Shown here piece by piece: positions 30,358 through 39,318 of a DNA stretch of 64,000 nucleotides. Source of the stretch: Mucilaginibacter sp. JRF (GTDB lineage: Bacteria; Bacteroidota; Bacteroidia; Sphingobacteriales; Sphingobacteriaceae); contig NZ_JADFBY010000006.1 of NCBI RefSeq assembly GCF_015223065.1, forward strand, positions 1 to 64,000. Direction: 5' to 3'. The notes beneath the pieces were generated by a model, which was given only the letters and a program-made list of their open reading frames with translations, had not been told where the DNA came from and made no database searches. The position numbers were made by a program, and so were the translations under genes. Numbering within the stretch: position 1 is the first letter of the stretch; every line of letters begins with the position of its first letter.

Positions 30358-31832
30358 TAAAACCTATAGCTCAATGTCAAATATAAGTTATCGCTTGTGT
30401 TACGCAATGTAGCTGATGGGCTGGCATCGCCTATTTCGTAAGGGTAGAATGTGTTACTGCCTGTGCTGTGCAGATAAGTAGCATCCAAAGAGTAATGGCC
30501 TGAACGGAAACCTAAACCGCCTGATGCGGTTTTGATAGTGCTGCCATTATCGCGCATTGGGTTGCCAAATATGTTGTAACCACCACGCAGGTAAGCGAAT
30601 TTGCCTAAGCGAGCCTCAGCACCTAAACGGGTATTAACGGCTCCTTTATAGAATGTACGTATGTTACCATTATCAAACGAAGCATCATAGCTGTCGTTAG
30701 TCATTAATTTGGCCGAACTGTAATCAACATACTCCACATCGCCGGTAATAAAACCGTAGTTTTTAAAGAAGTAAGCAATACCACCAGCAACTTTTAACGG
30801 TGTACGCAGATCGTAATTCAAGGCGTAAGTTTCGTTATTGCGGTAGCTGTTATCTCCGGTTATATTGGTTGACAGGCTTTCGCGATAAGTATCTTCCATA
30901 TTATACCAGGTAGGCGATGTAAAGTTGAAACCTAAACGTAAAGCCTCAACCGGCTTGTAGATCATACCTAACTTAATGTTGGCACCGGTACCGCGTGTAA
31001 CCTGATCCTGCACAAAAGCTGATTGAAAACCACGGGTTACATCAGTAGTACCTTCTCTTAAAGATACATCACCGCTTTCTGTAAACACCTGTGATGAGTT
31101 GTAACGAATAGTAGCGATACCTAAGCTACCGCCTATATAAAACTTGTTGCTATAGTTAGCACCCAATGCCAGGTTAAATTCAGACTGGCCACCGGTACGA
31201 GTTATAACATTGCGCTGCAAGGCGGTTGAGTTATTATCAATAATAACATTGCTCGCGTAAGCCTCATTGCCATTGTTGTTATACAGATCGATCAGTTTAT
31301 GGCCGTAAGCCCAATCAGCAAGCAGATCGGTTCCGCTTGAGTTGGCACGGTCGGCATAATAATCAGTTATTGAGCTTAATGTGTTGTTGCCGCCATAGGT
31401 CGAGTTGTTATAAAAATCGTTAGTACGGCTAAAACCCAAACCAAAGTTAAGGCTTAACCACCCTTGCGATTTATCGGCACCTCGGGCAGTGTTCAATCTT
31501 GAATAAAATACCGCGGCCGCGTTATTAAGGTTGCCGGTGTTCTTGCTATCGTTTGTGGTAGTACCCAGGTAATCACCTTTTGATTTGAACATGTCGTATT
31601 CGGGCGTAACACTAATTTCCGATCGGGTAAAGAAACCCAAACCGGCAGGGTTACCGCTTACCGAGGTCAAGTCGCCACCTACGGCTACGTTGGCATTACC
31701 AATTGCCTTTATACGCGCTGTTGAGCCCGGTTGCGTGGTTGAAAAGCGAAGCGCATCCTGCGAATATTGGGCAAAGCTACTCTTGGCGATGGCTACCATA
31801 GCCACCGCGCTTAGTATATATTTAAGTTTCAT
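30357..31832 (-). CDS. FadL/OmpP1-type outer-membrane transport protein
   Basis: A 491-residue outer-membrane protein with a signal sequence ending near SSFAQ. After cleavage, the segment DALRFSTTQPGSTARIKAIGNANVAVGGD with GNPAGLGFF matches the N-terminal plug of the FadL/TodX family (only these short motifs are given here). The rest alternates polar and aromatic residues and ends in LTLSYRF, the usual barrel C-terminus. Such proteins move hydrophobic molecules across the outer membrane. The ligand is unknown. The gene probably shares a transcript with the Gly-rich lipoprotein gene upstream (32 bp apart). Confidence 0.87.
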   Translation of the reverse strand: MKLKYILSAVAMVAIAKSSFAQYSQDALRFSTTQPGSTARIKAIGNANVAVGGDLTSVSGNPAGLGFFTRSEISVTPEYDMFKSKGDYLGTTTNDSKNTGNLNNAAAVFYSRLNTARGADKSQGWLSLNFGLGFSRTNDFYNNSTYGGNNTLSSITDYYADRANSSGTDLLADWAYGHKLIDLYNNNGNEAYASNVIIDNNSTALQRNVITRTGGQSEFNLALGANYSNKFYIGGSLGIATIRYNSSQVFTESGDVSLREGTTDVTRGFQSAFVQDQVTRGTGANIKLGMIYKPVEALRLGFNFTSPTWYNMEDTYRESLSTNITGDNSYRNNETYALNYDLRTPLKVAGGIAYFFKNYGFITGDVEYVDYSSAKLMTNDSYDASFDNGNIRTFYKGAVNTRLGAEARLGKFAYLRGGYNIFGNPMRDNGSTIKTASGGLGFRSGHYSLDATYLHSTGSNTFYPYEIGDASPSATLRNTSDNLYLTLSYRF

Positions 31833-31864
31833 GCTTATAAATAGGTTGTTGTGATAAAACTTTA

Positions 31865-32770
31865 TTAATTACGTGAAGGACGGCCACCACCGCCGCCACC
31901 GCCGCGAGAACCGCCACCTGATGAACCACCGCCAAAGCTTGGTGATGATGACGGGCGTGAAGCCGGTTGTGGTTGATATGAGGGTTGAGCATCACGTGTT
32001 GGCCTTGAAACACGGCTATCGCCGCTCATATCGCGCGAGCCGCCGTTGCCTCTGCTGCCGCCGGTGTATGATCCGTTTGATGAACTGCCGGTACCGCTAA
32101 GTCTGTTAGGGCGATTTGGCATGTATGATTCGGCTGAGCCGCCGCCTCTAACCGCGCCCAATGCGCTGCGCGGGCTGCCTGAGCCCCTTACCGGGCGTGC
32201 ATTGCCTGATGAACGATAGGCCGAGTAAACACCCCAATAAGGTGAACCGCCCCAACCGGTACCCCAGTATGAGTAGCCTAAGCCGCCATAACCCAGGCCA
32301 TAGCCGTAACCTAAACCATAGCCATAACCCCAGGGCGAGTAACCCCAGCCGCCATAGCCACCCCAACCTAAGCCCATGCCCCAGCCACCATAGCCATAGC
32401 CTAAACCCATGCCCCAGCCGCCGTAGCCGCCCCAGCCTAAGCCGCCGCCATAACCGTAATACATGTTATCATAATATCCGAACGGTGAGAAATACCCGAA
32501 ACGGTTTATGCGCGATGAATAATCATCATAGTAATAATATTCATCATCGGTTGTGTAATAGTCATCCTCGTAACCGTCAGTACCTACGCCAGGGTCTTCG
32601 TTACGGTAAACGGGGCGTGCCGCGTATACCGGCGCATCACCTGCTTTAGCAGCGGTGTTGTACATATCATCGTCGGCAAAACTCTGGTTGGAGGCCAGCT
32701 TGGTTGTAGAGCAGGAACTCAGCGCTGCGGCACTGATCAATGCGATTCCTATGGTAATATGAAGTTTCAT
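31865..32770 (-). CDS. Gly/Tyr/Trp-rich repeat lipoprotein
   Basis: A 301-residue protein with lipobox ALSSC near residue 20. Residues about 40-90 are acidic and Tyr-rich (DDEYYYYDDYSS). Residues about 100-185 are a repeat of Gly, Tyr and Trp (WGGYGGWGMGLGYGYGG and similar). The C-terminus is Ser, Arg and Gly-rich and ends in GGGGGRPSRN. The composition is that of surface or structural low-complexity proteins. No enzymatic domain. The gene is read on the minus strand; a long opposite-strand frame through the repeat is an artefact of its codon pattern. Confidence 0.78.
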   Translation of the reverse strand: MKLHITIGIALISAAALSSCSTTKLASNQSFADDDMYNTAAKAGDAPVYAARPVYRNEDPGVGTDGYEDDYYTTDDEYYYYDDYSSRINRFGYFSPFGYYDNMYYGYGGGLGWGGYGGWGMGLGYGYGGWGMGLGWGGYGGWGYSPWGYGYGLGYGYGLGYGGLGYSYWGTGWGGSPYWGVYSAYRSSGNARPVRGSGSPRSALGAVRGGGSAESYMPNRPNRLSGTGSSSNGSYTGGSRGNGGSRDMSGDSRVSRPTRDAQPSYQPQPASRPSSSPSFGGGSSGGGSRGGGGGGGRPSRN

Positions 32771-32816
32771 ATATATGTTTAGTAAAAAGTTCGAACCCGG
32801 ATAAGTTTTAAATTTA

Positions 32817-32824
32817 TAAATTTG
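32817..32824 (+). promoter_or_regulatory. -7 box of proS
   Basis: TAAATTTG matches TAnnTTTG exactly, 50 nt before the ATG of proS. No clear -33 element at the standard distance. Confidence 0.5.
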
Positions 32825-32874
32825 GCATCACTATATATTAATCTAAAGGTCAAAATCCATTCCACAAATATAAA

Positions 32875-34347
32875 ATGAGCAAAGGCATTATTAGTAAAGA
32901 CGAAGATTATTCGCAATGGTTTAATGAGTTAGTAATAAAAGCTGACATGGCCGAATATTCGCCCGTGCGCGGTTGCATGATCATCAAGCCTTACGGCTAC
33001 TCAATATGGGAAAAAATGCAGGCCGTGCTCGATAAAATGTTTAAAGACACAGGACACAGCAATGCTTACTTTCCGTTACTTATACCAAAATCGTTCTTCT
33101 CAAAAGAGGCAAGCCACGTTGAAGGTTTTGCCAAAGAATGTGCGGTAGTTACTCATTATCGCCTAAAGAACGATGAAAACGGACAAATTGTTGTGGATGA
33201 GGAAGCGAAATTAGAGGAAGAACTGATCATCCGCCCAACATCCGAAACCATTATATGGAATACCTACAAAGGCTGGATACAATCGTACCGCGACTTGCCT
33301 ATACTGGTTAACCAGTGGGCTAACGTTATGCGTTGGGAAATGCGTACCCGTATGTTTTTGCGTACCAGCGAATTTTTATGGCAGGAGGGGCACACCGCCC
33401 ACGCCACTGCCGAAGAAGCTGTAGCCGAAACTGAACAAATGCTGGATGTTTATGCGGATTTTGCCGAAAACTGGCTGGCGCTGCCGGTAGTGCGTGGCCG
33501 TAAAACCCCTAATGAGCGTTTTGCCGGTGCGTTAGATACTTATTGTATCGAGGCGCTGATGCAGGATGGTAAGGCCTTGCAGGCAGGTACATCGCATTTT
33601 TTGGGGCAGAATTTTGCCAAGGCTTTCGATGTTAAGTTTGCTAATAAAGAGGGTAAGCTTGATTATGTTTGGGCAACATCATGGGGGGTATCAACCCGTT
33701 TAATAGGCGCGCTGATCATGGCACATTCTGATGACGCAGGACTGGTGCTGCCACCAAAACTGGCACCTATACAGGTAGTTATCGTACCCATCTATAAGCA
33801 CGATAAGGAACTGGAGAACATCCGTGCCTACGTTAAGGGCTTAAGTGCTGAGCTAAAAGGCAAAGGTATATCAGTTAAGTTTGACGACCGCGATACCCAA
33901 CGCCCGGGCTTTAAATTTGCCGAATACGAGTTGAAAGGCGTTCCGGTACGTGTGGCCATCGGTAGCCGTGATATGCAGAACGGTACCGTTGAACTGGCTC
34001 GTCGCGATACCAAAACCAAGGAAACTGTACAGCAGGAAGGCTTAGCCGCCCATATTGAGGCATTGCTTGAGGAGATACAAACTAATATTTACGCTAAGGC
34101 CCACAGCTTCCGCGAGGAAAATACGGTTGAGGTTGATACCTACGATGAGTTTAAGCGTTTGCTTGATGAAAAACCGGGCTTTATTTCAGCACACTGGGAT
34201 GGCACACCTGAAACCGAGCAACGTATTAAAGAAGAAACCAAGGCTACCATCCGCTGCATTCCATTAAATAATCCGCAGCAGGAGGGTAAATGTATACTTA
34301 CCGGCAAGCCATCAACCCAAAGGGTATTGTTTGCACGGGCTTATTAA
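32875..34347 (+). CDS. proS: Prolyl-tRNA synthetase, archaeal/eukaryotic type
   Basis: Charges tRNA-Pro in the cytoplasm. The protein has 490 residues, and the class II motifs are visible: motif 2 in [34 protein letters not shown] (positions about 140-175) and motif 3 in [16 protein letters not shown]. There is no INS editing insertion between motifs 2 and 3, and the protein ends in FARAY, both typical of the short archaeal-like ProRS common in Bacteroidota. It has its own promoter box and a bidirectional terminator. Confidence 0.97.
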   Translation: MSKGIISKDEDYSQWFNELVIKADMAEYSPVRGCMIIKPYGYSIWEKMQAVLDKMFKDTGHSNAYFPLLIPKSFFSKEASHVEGFAKECAVVTHYRLKNDENGQIVVDEEAKLEEELIIRPTSETIIWNTYKGWIQSYRDLPILVNQWANVMRWEMRTRMFLRTSEFLWQEGHTAHATAEEAVAETEQMLDVYADFAENWLALPVVRGRKTPNERFAGALDTYCIEALMQDGKALQAGTSHFLGQNFAKAFDVKFANKEGKLDYVWATSWGVSTRLIGALIMAHSDDAGLVLPPKLAPIQVVIVPIYKHDKELENIRAYVKGLSAELKGKGISVKFDDRDTQRPGFKFAEYELKGVPVRVAIGSRDMQNGTVELARRDTKTKETVQQEGLAAHIEALLEEIQTNIYAKAHSFREENTVEVDTYDEFKRLLDEKPGFISAHWDGTPETEQRIKEETKATIRCIPLNNPQQEGKCILTGKPSTQRVLFARAY

Positions 34348-34365
34348 TACATCCTTATAATATTG

Positions 34366-34402
34366 AAACGGGGTTAGGTGATTTGCTCACTTAACCCCGT
34401 TT
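34366..34402. terminator. Bidirectional terminator of proS and the 34407 gene
   Basis: An 11-bp stem, 34366-34376 with 34392-34402, extended inward by GTG/CAC; followed by TTT. It fills the 59-bp gap between the convergent genes. Confidence 0.85.
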
Positions 34403-34406
34403 TTGT

Positions 34407-35465
34407 TTATTCCTTTTCTACCTCTTTTTCCAGTATCTCTTTAGCTTCCTCAATATCTTCCTGATCGGCTTCGGGGCCATCCTGTACTTGTTCCAAACGT
34501 TTGTTGAATATCAGGTGGGTAAATATCGGGTAATGGTCGGAGCCATTGTAAGGCAGGCGGCGCATCTGCACTAAACCAAACTCGGCCGAGCAAAAAATAT
34601 AATCCAGCGGAAAGCGTAAAAACCAATGCTTGGCCGAAAAGGTACTGTAAAAACCGCGACCCTTGCGTACATCCAGCAGATCGCTCACCTTGCCGAACAG
34701 GGTGGTAGTATAACTCCAGGCCACATCATTCAAATCACCGAATACGATGATAGGCATATCGCTGTCGCGGGCTTTGAGGGCTATCTTCATCAACTCCTTA
34801 TCCTTAGCGGTTGAGTACAGGCTCTCGCCTGGTACCGGGGGCTCGGGGTGCAAGCCCCAAAGCTGCACCTTAACACCCGATGGTAATTCGACAATGGCTT
34901 CGATGGATGGGATATCCTCCTTGATCAGGTAATTTACCCTGGCATCACTTAGCGGGAAACGGCTGTAAAACAATAAGCCATAGGTATTAGGCAACGGCGC
35001 TTTCAGCATGTGCGGATAAGCGGTTTCCAGTTCCTTTACAGCGGTTTCCCATTTCGGGTCGGTTTCCAGCAGGAAAATCACATCGGGGTCAACACTTTTT
35101 ATTTGGTCGAGCAATTTCTGAAACTCGGTATTATCCTGATAAACATTGGCTGACAGTACCTTGATCTCGTTTTTTTGATCGCGGCTTTTTATAGTACGAA
35201 CCTCTTTAACAGCGAAAACGGTGTAGTTGTATATTTTAACAATGAGGTATATAATGGCGATGCAGAGTGCGATGAACGCATAAAGGTTTATTTGCCTGGT
35301 GTACGAATAAAATATACCCCAGCCTACAAATACCGCCACGCAAACCGCGAATTTTTGAAAACGGGGATATTCCAGCGCGCGGAACACCCAATAACTATGT
35401 TTAACGAGCGGCAAAAAAACAATAAATACAAGCAAAAAACTTGTGATGGTTAAAGCTAAATACAT
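34407..35465 (-). CDS. Membrane-anchored endonuclease/exonuclease/phosphatase (EEP) family protein
   Basis: A 352-residue protein. Three hydrophobic segments occupy the first 90 residues (LTITSFLLVFIVFLPLV and later). The EEP fold follows: VLSANVYQDN (Asn), VIFLLETDPKW (Glu near residue 130), LWGLHPEPP (His), FGDLNDVAWS (Asp and Asn) and NGSDHYPIFTHL (Asp-His near 310). The family has metal-dependent phosphodiesterases acting on nucleic acids, lipids or sugars; the substrate here is unknown. The C-terminal tail is Glu-rich. Confidence 0.88.
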   Translation of the reverse strand: MYLALTITSFLLVFIVFLPLVKHSYWVFRALEYPRFQKFAVCVAVFVGWGIFYSYTRQINLYAFIALCIAIIYLIVKIYNYTVFAVKEVRTIKSRDQKNEIKVLSANVYQDNTEFQKLLDQIKSVDPDVIFLLETDPKWETAVKELETAYPHMLKAPLPNTYGLLFYSRFPLSDARVNYLIKEDIPSIEAIVELPSGVKVQLWGLHPEPPVPGESLYSTAKDKELMKIALKARDSDMPIIVFGDLNDVAWSYTTTLFGKVSDLLDVRKGRGFYSTFSAKHWFLRFPLDYIFCSAEFGLVQMRRLPYNGSDHYPIFTHLIFNKRLEQVQDGPEADQEDIEEAKEILEKEVEKE

Positions 35466-35560
35466 TGTTACAGGTTTAAGATGCCTTACCTAAACCGGCG
35501 CGGCTCTGTTTAAATTACAGCTATTAAATGTTGTAACGGCATAAGTTGTTTTTATTTTTT

Positions 35561-35568
35561 TATGTTTG
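35561..35568 (+). promoter_or_regulatory. -7 box in front of a truncated frame
   Basis: TATGTTTG matches TAnnTTTG, 12 nt before ATG 35581. It points to an originally expressed gene now cut short. Confidence 0.4.
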
Positions 35569-35580
35569 ATGAACCAGATC

Positions 35581-35661
35581 ATGAAAAAACACAACCTTAT
35601 CCTCAAAATTATCTCGTGGCTGCAAATAGTTGGCGGGAGATATACCCTGATTATCTTATAA
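35581..35661 (+). pseudogene. 5' remnant of a small membrane-protein gene (26 codons)
   Basis: The frame begins MKKHNLILKIISWLQIVGG, typical of the start of small Bacteroidota inner-membrane proteins, then runs into RYTLIIL and stops at 35659-35661. The end overlaps the 3' end of the DUF3592 gene on the other strand. A -7 box lies upstream. I read it as the 5' end of a gene cut by the rearrangement that brought in the neighbouring gene. It could also be a genuine short peptide gene. Confidence 0.42.
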
Positions 35662-36067
35662 AAAGATAGATGCCAGTTAAAAAAAGAATTGAACCAATTA
35701 AAGGGAATATATATTCAAATGGTTTGGCTTTTCTATCGTTAATAATGAATTTACGAATATCTGTGGAATCGTAGTATATCTCAACTTGTTGCTTTTGCTT
35801 GAATAGTTTAAAGCTATATCCAAAGTCACATTTTAACTGCCGCAATTTATTTTCATTGTCCTCGAATTCAATTATTGGATAATAAATTGGCACCCTACTT
35901 GGGTGGCTTCTTCTAATCTCATGGTCAACAACAACGCCGGTAGTTTTTATTCCGCTTTTTAAAAGATAGTTTTTTTGCTGTTTCTTTAGCGATCCAGCGG
36001 CAAAACAAATTATACTGATAAGAATAAGGAGCAAAGGCTGATAATGAGTATTCAAAAACTCTATCAT
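35651..36067 (-). CDS. DUF3592-domain membrane protein
   Basis: A 138-residue protein with transmembrane helices at both ends ([17 protein letters not shown] at about 10-26 and [18 protein letters not shown] at the C-terminus) and a soluble beta-rich centre ([31 protein letters not shown]), the DUF3592 pattern. The function is unknown. Its ATG overlaps the nuoB stop (ATGA), so it is translationally coupled to nuoB and sits where nuoC normally lies. Its coding composition is more AT-rich than nuoB, which may mean a later arrival. Confidence 0.82.
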   Translation of the reverse strand: MIEFLNTHYQPLLLILISIICFAAGSLKKQQKNYLLKSGIKTTGVVVDHEIRRSHPSRVPIYYPIIEFEDNENKLRQLKCDFGYSFKLFKQKQQVEIYYDSTDIRKFIINDRKAKPFEYIFPLIGSILFLTGIYLFIR

Positions 36068-36546
36068 ATCCTAACCAACTGCTCGGTTTCTATCTTCTTT
36101 TGCAGTTCAAGTATAGCGCCTATCAGGGCTTCGGGGCGTGGGGGGCAGCCTTGTACGTAAACATCAACGGGTATAACACGGTCAACACCTTTTACTACGT
36201 GGTAGCCGTGTTGCCAGTAAGGGCCGCCACAGTTGGAGCATGAGCCCATTGAGATAACATATTTTGGGTCGGGCATTTGCTCGTACAGGCGTTTAATGCG
36301 CTCGGCCATTTTAAAGGTAACCGTACCCGCTATAATAATAACATCTGCCTGGCGTGCCGATGGGCGGGGAAATACACCAAACCTATCCAGATCGTACGTT
36401 GATGCCATAGAGCCCATCATCTCGATAGCGCAGCAGGCAATACCAAAACTCAGCGGCCATAAGGATGACATGCGTGCCCAATTGAGCAGATCGTTCATTT
36501 TGGTTACTACTAAACCACCACTTTCATTAGTTAGATCAGGCGTCAT
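36064..36546 (-). CDS. nuoB: NADH-quinone oxidoreductase subunit B
   Basis: The 160-residue subunit that holds cluster N2 of respiratory complex I. The four cysteine ligands are in [22 protein letters not shown] and [10 protein letters not shown]. The start is ATG 36546 ([11 protein letters not shown]); longer frames read through the nuoA sequence in another frame. It overlaps the end of nuoA by 11 bp. The next gene is DUF3592, not nuoC, so the complex I operon is interrupted here. Confidence 0.95.
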   Translation of the reverse strand: MTPDLTNESGGLVVTKMNDLLNWARMSSLWPLSFGIACCAIEMMGSMASTYDLDRFGVFPRPSARQADVIIIAGTVTFKMAERIKRLYEQMPDPKYVISMGSCSNCGGPYWQHGYHVVKGVDRVIPVDVYVQGCPPRPEALIGAILELQKKIETEQLVRI

Positions 36547-37165
36547 TTCCGGGCTTTTTAAAGTTTGGTTTAAACATAGGTTTGCGCACAGGCGCTTCGG
36601 CAGTGGCGGCTGGTGCCGCGGCCGGGGTTGGCGTGTTTGTAACGGTTTCGGCAATTGCAGGCTCGGTATTAAATGGCCTTACCTGGTAGGCACTTTGTTC
36701 TAAATTTATCTTTTCGTAAAGCGATGCCGGTATGTTCACACCGCTGCTTGGTATGGCAACTTTGGGTTTTATCCATTCCAGGTCGCCTTTGCGCCAAACA
36801 TAAGCCAAACCCAATATCAGTATGCCTAAAAATATGAACATTTCGGCTAACGCGAACCATCCCCAGCGGTTATCGGCGGCTATCAGTTCATGGTTGCCAA
36901 ATACCGTAGCCCAGGGAAAAACGAACACCATCTCTACATCAAACAGCAAAAATATAAGGGCTATAACGTAAAAACGGGAGTTAAATGGTAGCCATGCGCT
37001 GCCTGTTGGTTCTTCGCCGCACTCGTATGATGACAGCTTTAAATCGTTAGGGTTTTGCCTGGATAGCAGCTTATTCAAAAAAAAGGTCATCCCAACGGCT
37101 AAAAAACCAACAATTAAAAATATCAGTATCTTGCCAAATTCGGATATTTGCGAAACCTCGTGCAT
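36536..37165 (-). CDS. nuoA: NADH-quinone oxidoreductase subunit A with long C-terminal extension
   Basis: Membrane subunit of complex I, 209 residues. The family core has three TM helices and the signatures [12 protein letters not shown] and [22 protein letters not shown], ending near residue 125. About 80 further residues follow, rich in Ala, Pro and Thr with a basic end ([14 protein letters not shown]); most NuoA proteins stop without such a tail. Start ATG 37165 matches the family start. It overlaps the start codon of the divergent oxidoreductase gene by two bases (CATG). Confidence 0.95.
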   Translation of the reverse strand: MHEVSQISEFGKILIFLIVGFLAVGMTFFLNKLLSRQNPNDLKLSSYECGEEPTGSAWLPFNSRFYVIALIFLLFDVEMVFVFPWATVFGNHELIAADNRWGWFALAEMFIFLGILILGLAYVWRKGDLEWIKPKVAIPSSGVNIPASLYEKINLEQSAYQVRPFNTEPAIAETVTNTPTPAAAPAATAEAPVRKPMFKPNFKKPGNDA

Positions 37166-38378
37166 GACAGCAAATTTAATAAAACAAACAGATTTTGACG
37201 CTATAATAATTGGAGCGGGCGCCTGCGGACTAATGTGTGCCGTACAAGCCGGCTTTTTAGGCAAGCGTGTATTGATATTGGAGAAGAACGACCGCCCCGG
37301 CGCCAAGATACTCATCAGCGGTGGCGGCAGGTGTAATTATACCAACTTGTATGCCTCGGCGCAGCAGTTCATTTCGCAAAATCCGCACTTCTGCAAGTCG
37401 GCCTTCGCGCAGTGGACGGTGGACGATACTATCAGCTTTTTTGAAACCTATGGCATCAGCGGAAAAGAAAAAACGCTGGGCCAGCTATTCCCGGTAACCG
37501 ATAAGGCCCGCGATGTGGTGAACGTATTTGCCAACCTATGCGCCGACCTGGAACAGCAGATATGGTATGATACCACCGTAAAAGCTATTGAACAAACCGA
37601 TGAAGGTTTTGAAATAAGCTATGAGCGGTATAATCGCGAGCAAAAAATATCCGCGCCTAAAGTGGTAATGGCTTCGGGCGGGTTGCCGGTTGTTAAGCTG
37701 GGCGCTACGGATATTGGCTTGCGTACCGCCCGAAAGTTCGGCATGACGGTTATGGAAACAGCCCCGGCGCTGGTACCGTTAACCATTACGGGTAAAGATC
37801 AGCCCTGGTACGAAAAACTATCAGGCAACAGTATTTTTTGCCGGGTATGGAATGACAAGGCAAGCTTTGAGGAGAACATACTGTTTACCCACTGGGGGCT
37901 GAGCGGTCCGGCTATATTGCAAATATCATCGTACTGGCGGCCGGGCGAATTCATTTATATCGACCTGTTGCCCACTCAAAATGTAACCGAACTGATACAG
38001 CAGGAGCGGGTAGCCAATGGTAAAAAAACTCTGCTGGCCCTGCTCTCCGGCTTATTTACCCGCAAATTTGCTGATGCTTTGGCGGACAGGTTGCCGGTAC
38101 AGAAAAATCTGGCATCGTTAAGTAAGGCTGATGTTGAGCTGATCGAGAGTCTGCTGCATAATTTCAAGGTAAAACCGGCCGGCGATAAGGGTTATGATAA
38201 GGCCGAGGTAATGCGCGGCGGTGTATCAACCGATGAGCTGTCATCCAAAACATTGGAAGCTAAAAAAGTGCCCGGCCTGTATTTTGGCGGCGAGTGTATT
38301 GATGTAACGGGGTGGATGGGTGGCTACAATTTTCAGTGGGCCTGGGCAAGCGGCTTTGTTATTGCGCATGCGCTGTAA
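37164..38378 (+). CDS. NAD(P)/FAD-dependent oxidoreductase, YhiN/HI0933 family
   Basis: A 404-residue flavoprotein. It has FAD motif AIIIGAGACGLMCAVQAG at about residues 12-29, the family signature PGAKILISGGGRCNYTN, and the C-terminal GGECIDVTGWMGGYNFQWA. This family is often labelled aminoacetone oxidase or BaiN-like; the substrate in this organism is unknown. ATG 37164 is chosen because it immediately precedes the conserved domain. The start codon overlaps that of nuoA on the other strand, so its promoter must lie in nuoA coding sequence (GATATTTG at 37143-37150 is one mismatch from the -7 box). Confidence 0.88.
   Translation: MTANLIKQTDFDAIIIGAGACGLMCAVQAGFLGKRVLILEKNDRPGAKILISGGGRCNYTNLYASAQQFISQNPHFCKSAFAQWTVDDTISFFETYGISGKEKTLGQLFPVTDKARDVVNVFANLCADLEQQIWYDTTVKAIEQTDEGFEISYERYNREQKISAPKVVMASGGLPVVKLGATDIGLRTARKFGMTVMETAPALVPLTITGKDQPWYEKLSGNSIFCRVWNDKASFEENILFTHWGLSGPAILQISSYWRPGEFIYIDLLPTQNVTELIQQERVANGKKTLLALLSGLFTRKFADALADRLPVQKNLASLSKADVELIESLLHNFKVKPAGDKGYDKAEVMRGGVSTDELSSKTLEAKKVPGLYFGGECIDVTGWMGGYNFQWAWASGFVIAHAL
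37171..37178 (-). promoter_or_regulatory. -7 box of nuoA inside the divergent gene
   Basis: Minus strand TAAATTTG matches TAnnTTTG and ends 5 nt before the nuoA ATG. It would give a nearly leaderless mRNA. Confidence 0.35.
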
Positions 38379-38447
38379 GCCAAAATGGCAAAAATTTATA
38401 ATTGGCCCGAATTTTATCATCTTTGCTAATTATTTAATATAACGTAT

Positions 38448-39221
38448 ATGTTGTTTGAACAAATGCGGCAAAAGCCGTTCTTTATATTAGGTCCCTGTGT
38501 TATGGAAAACCAGGAACTGCTGTACACCGTTGCCGAAAAGGTAGCCGAGGTAAGGCAAAAATTTAATGTGCCGGTAGTATTCAAATCATCGTTTGATAAA
38601 GCCAACCGCACATCCATCCACTCATACCGCGGGCCGGGTTTAGAGAAAGGCCTTGAAATGCTCAATAATGTAAAAGAGCGTTTCGGTTTGCCGATACTGA
38701 CCGATATTCACGAAAGTTACCAGGCATCGGTAGTAGGCGAGGTGGTTGATGTATTGCAGATACCTGCCTTTTTATGCCGTCAAACAGATTTGCTGGTGGC
38801 AGCCGCGCAAACCGGTAAAATAGTGAATGTAAAAAAAGCACAGTTCCTGTCAGGGGCTGATATGTTCTATCCTGCTCAAAAAGTTATCGAAGCCGGTAAT
38901 AACCAGGTGATATTAACCGAGCGTGGCAATATGTATGGCTACAATAACCTGGCTGTTGATTTCAGGAATATACATGATATGAAGACCTTTGGCCACCCCG
39001 TTTGTATGGATTGTACCCACTCGGTACAACGCCCGGGCGGTGCAGGCGGCAAAACCGGCGGCGACCGTACCTTTGTACCCATGATGGCCCTTGCCGCCAA
39101 AGCCTTTGGCGCCGACGGCTACTTTATGGAAGTACACCCCGACCCCGATAACGCCCTCAGCGACGGCCCCAACATGCTAAAACTCCAAGACCTGGAAAAT
39201 GCAATAGCACCATTGGTTTAA
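38448..39221 (+). CDS. kdsA: 3-deoxy-8-phosphooctulonate synthase (Kdo-8-P synthase)
   Basis: Condenses arabinose 5-phosphate with PEP to make Kdo-8-phosphate for LPS core. The protein has 257 residues. Signatures are FILGPCVMEN, KSSFDKANRTS, YRGPGLEKGL, KKAQFLSG, and DCTHSVQRPGGAGGKTGGDR. Cys at residue 17 (GPC) marks the metal-dependent class, since metal-free enzymes have Asn there. The gene precedes kdsD, which supplies its substrate. Confidence 0.96.
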   Translation: MLFEQMRQKPFFILGPCVMENQELLYTVAEKVAEVRQKFNVPVVFKSSFDKANRTSIHSYRGPGLEKGLEMLNNVKERFGLPILTDIHESYQASVVGEVVDVLQIPAFLCRQTDLLVAAAQTGKIVNVKKAQFLSGADMFYPAQKVIEAGNNQVILTERGNMYGYNNLAVDFRNIHDMKTFGHPVCMDCTHSVQRPGGAGGKTGGDRTFVPMMALAAKAFGADGYFMEVHPDPDNALSDGPNMLKLQDLENAIAPLV

Positions 39222-39246
39222 AGAAAAGGTAAGTAATCCAAACACA

Positions 39247-39318
39247 AAAATTCTGTTAATCCCACAATTCTAAAAAATCTGGTTCAAGACAGTTTAATTC
39301 CGAAAATTCCGGTTCAAG
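39247..39318. repeat. Degenerate tandem repeat in the kdsD leader
   Basis: Units at 39247-39273 (27 bp), 39274-39303 (30 bp) and a partial unit 39304-39318, of the same family as 30277-30357. The last unit ends directly at the ATG of kdsD. Confidence 0.75.

Noticed and set aside
32161..32649. A 162-codon open frame on the plus strand through the Gly-rich lipoprotein gene
   Set aside because: It is antisense to the repeat block; its His/Ser/Asn/Arg-rich sequence follows from complementing GGN, TAY and TGG codons. The minus-strand frame has a lipobox and a regular N-terminus.
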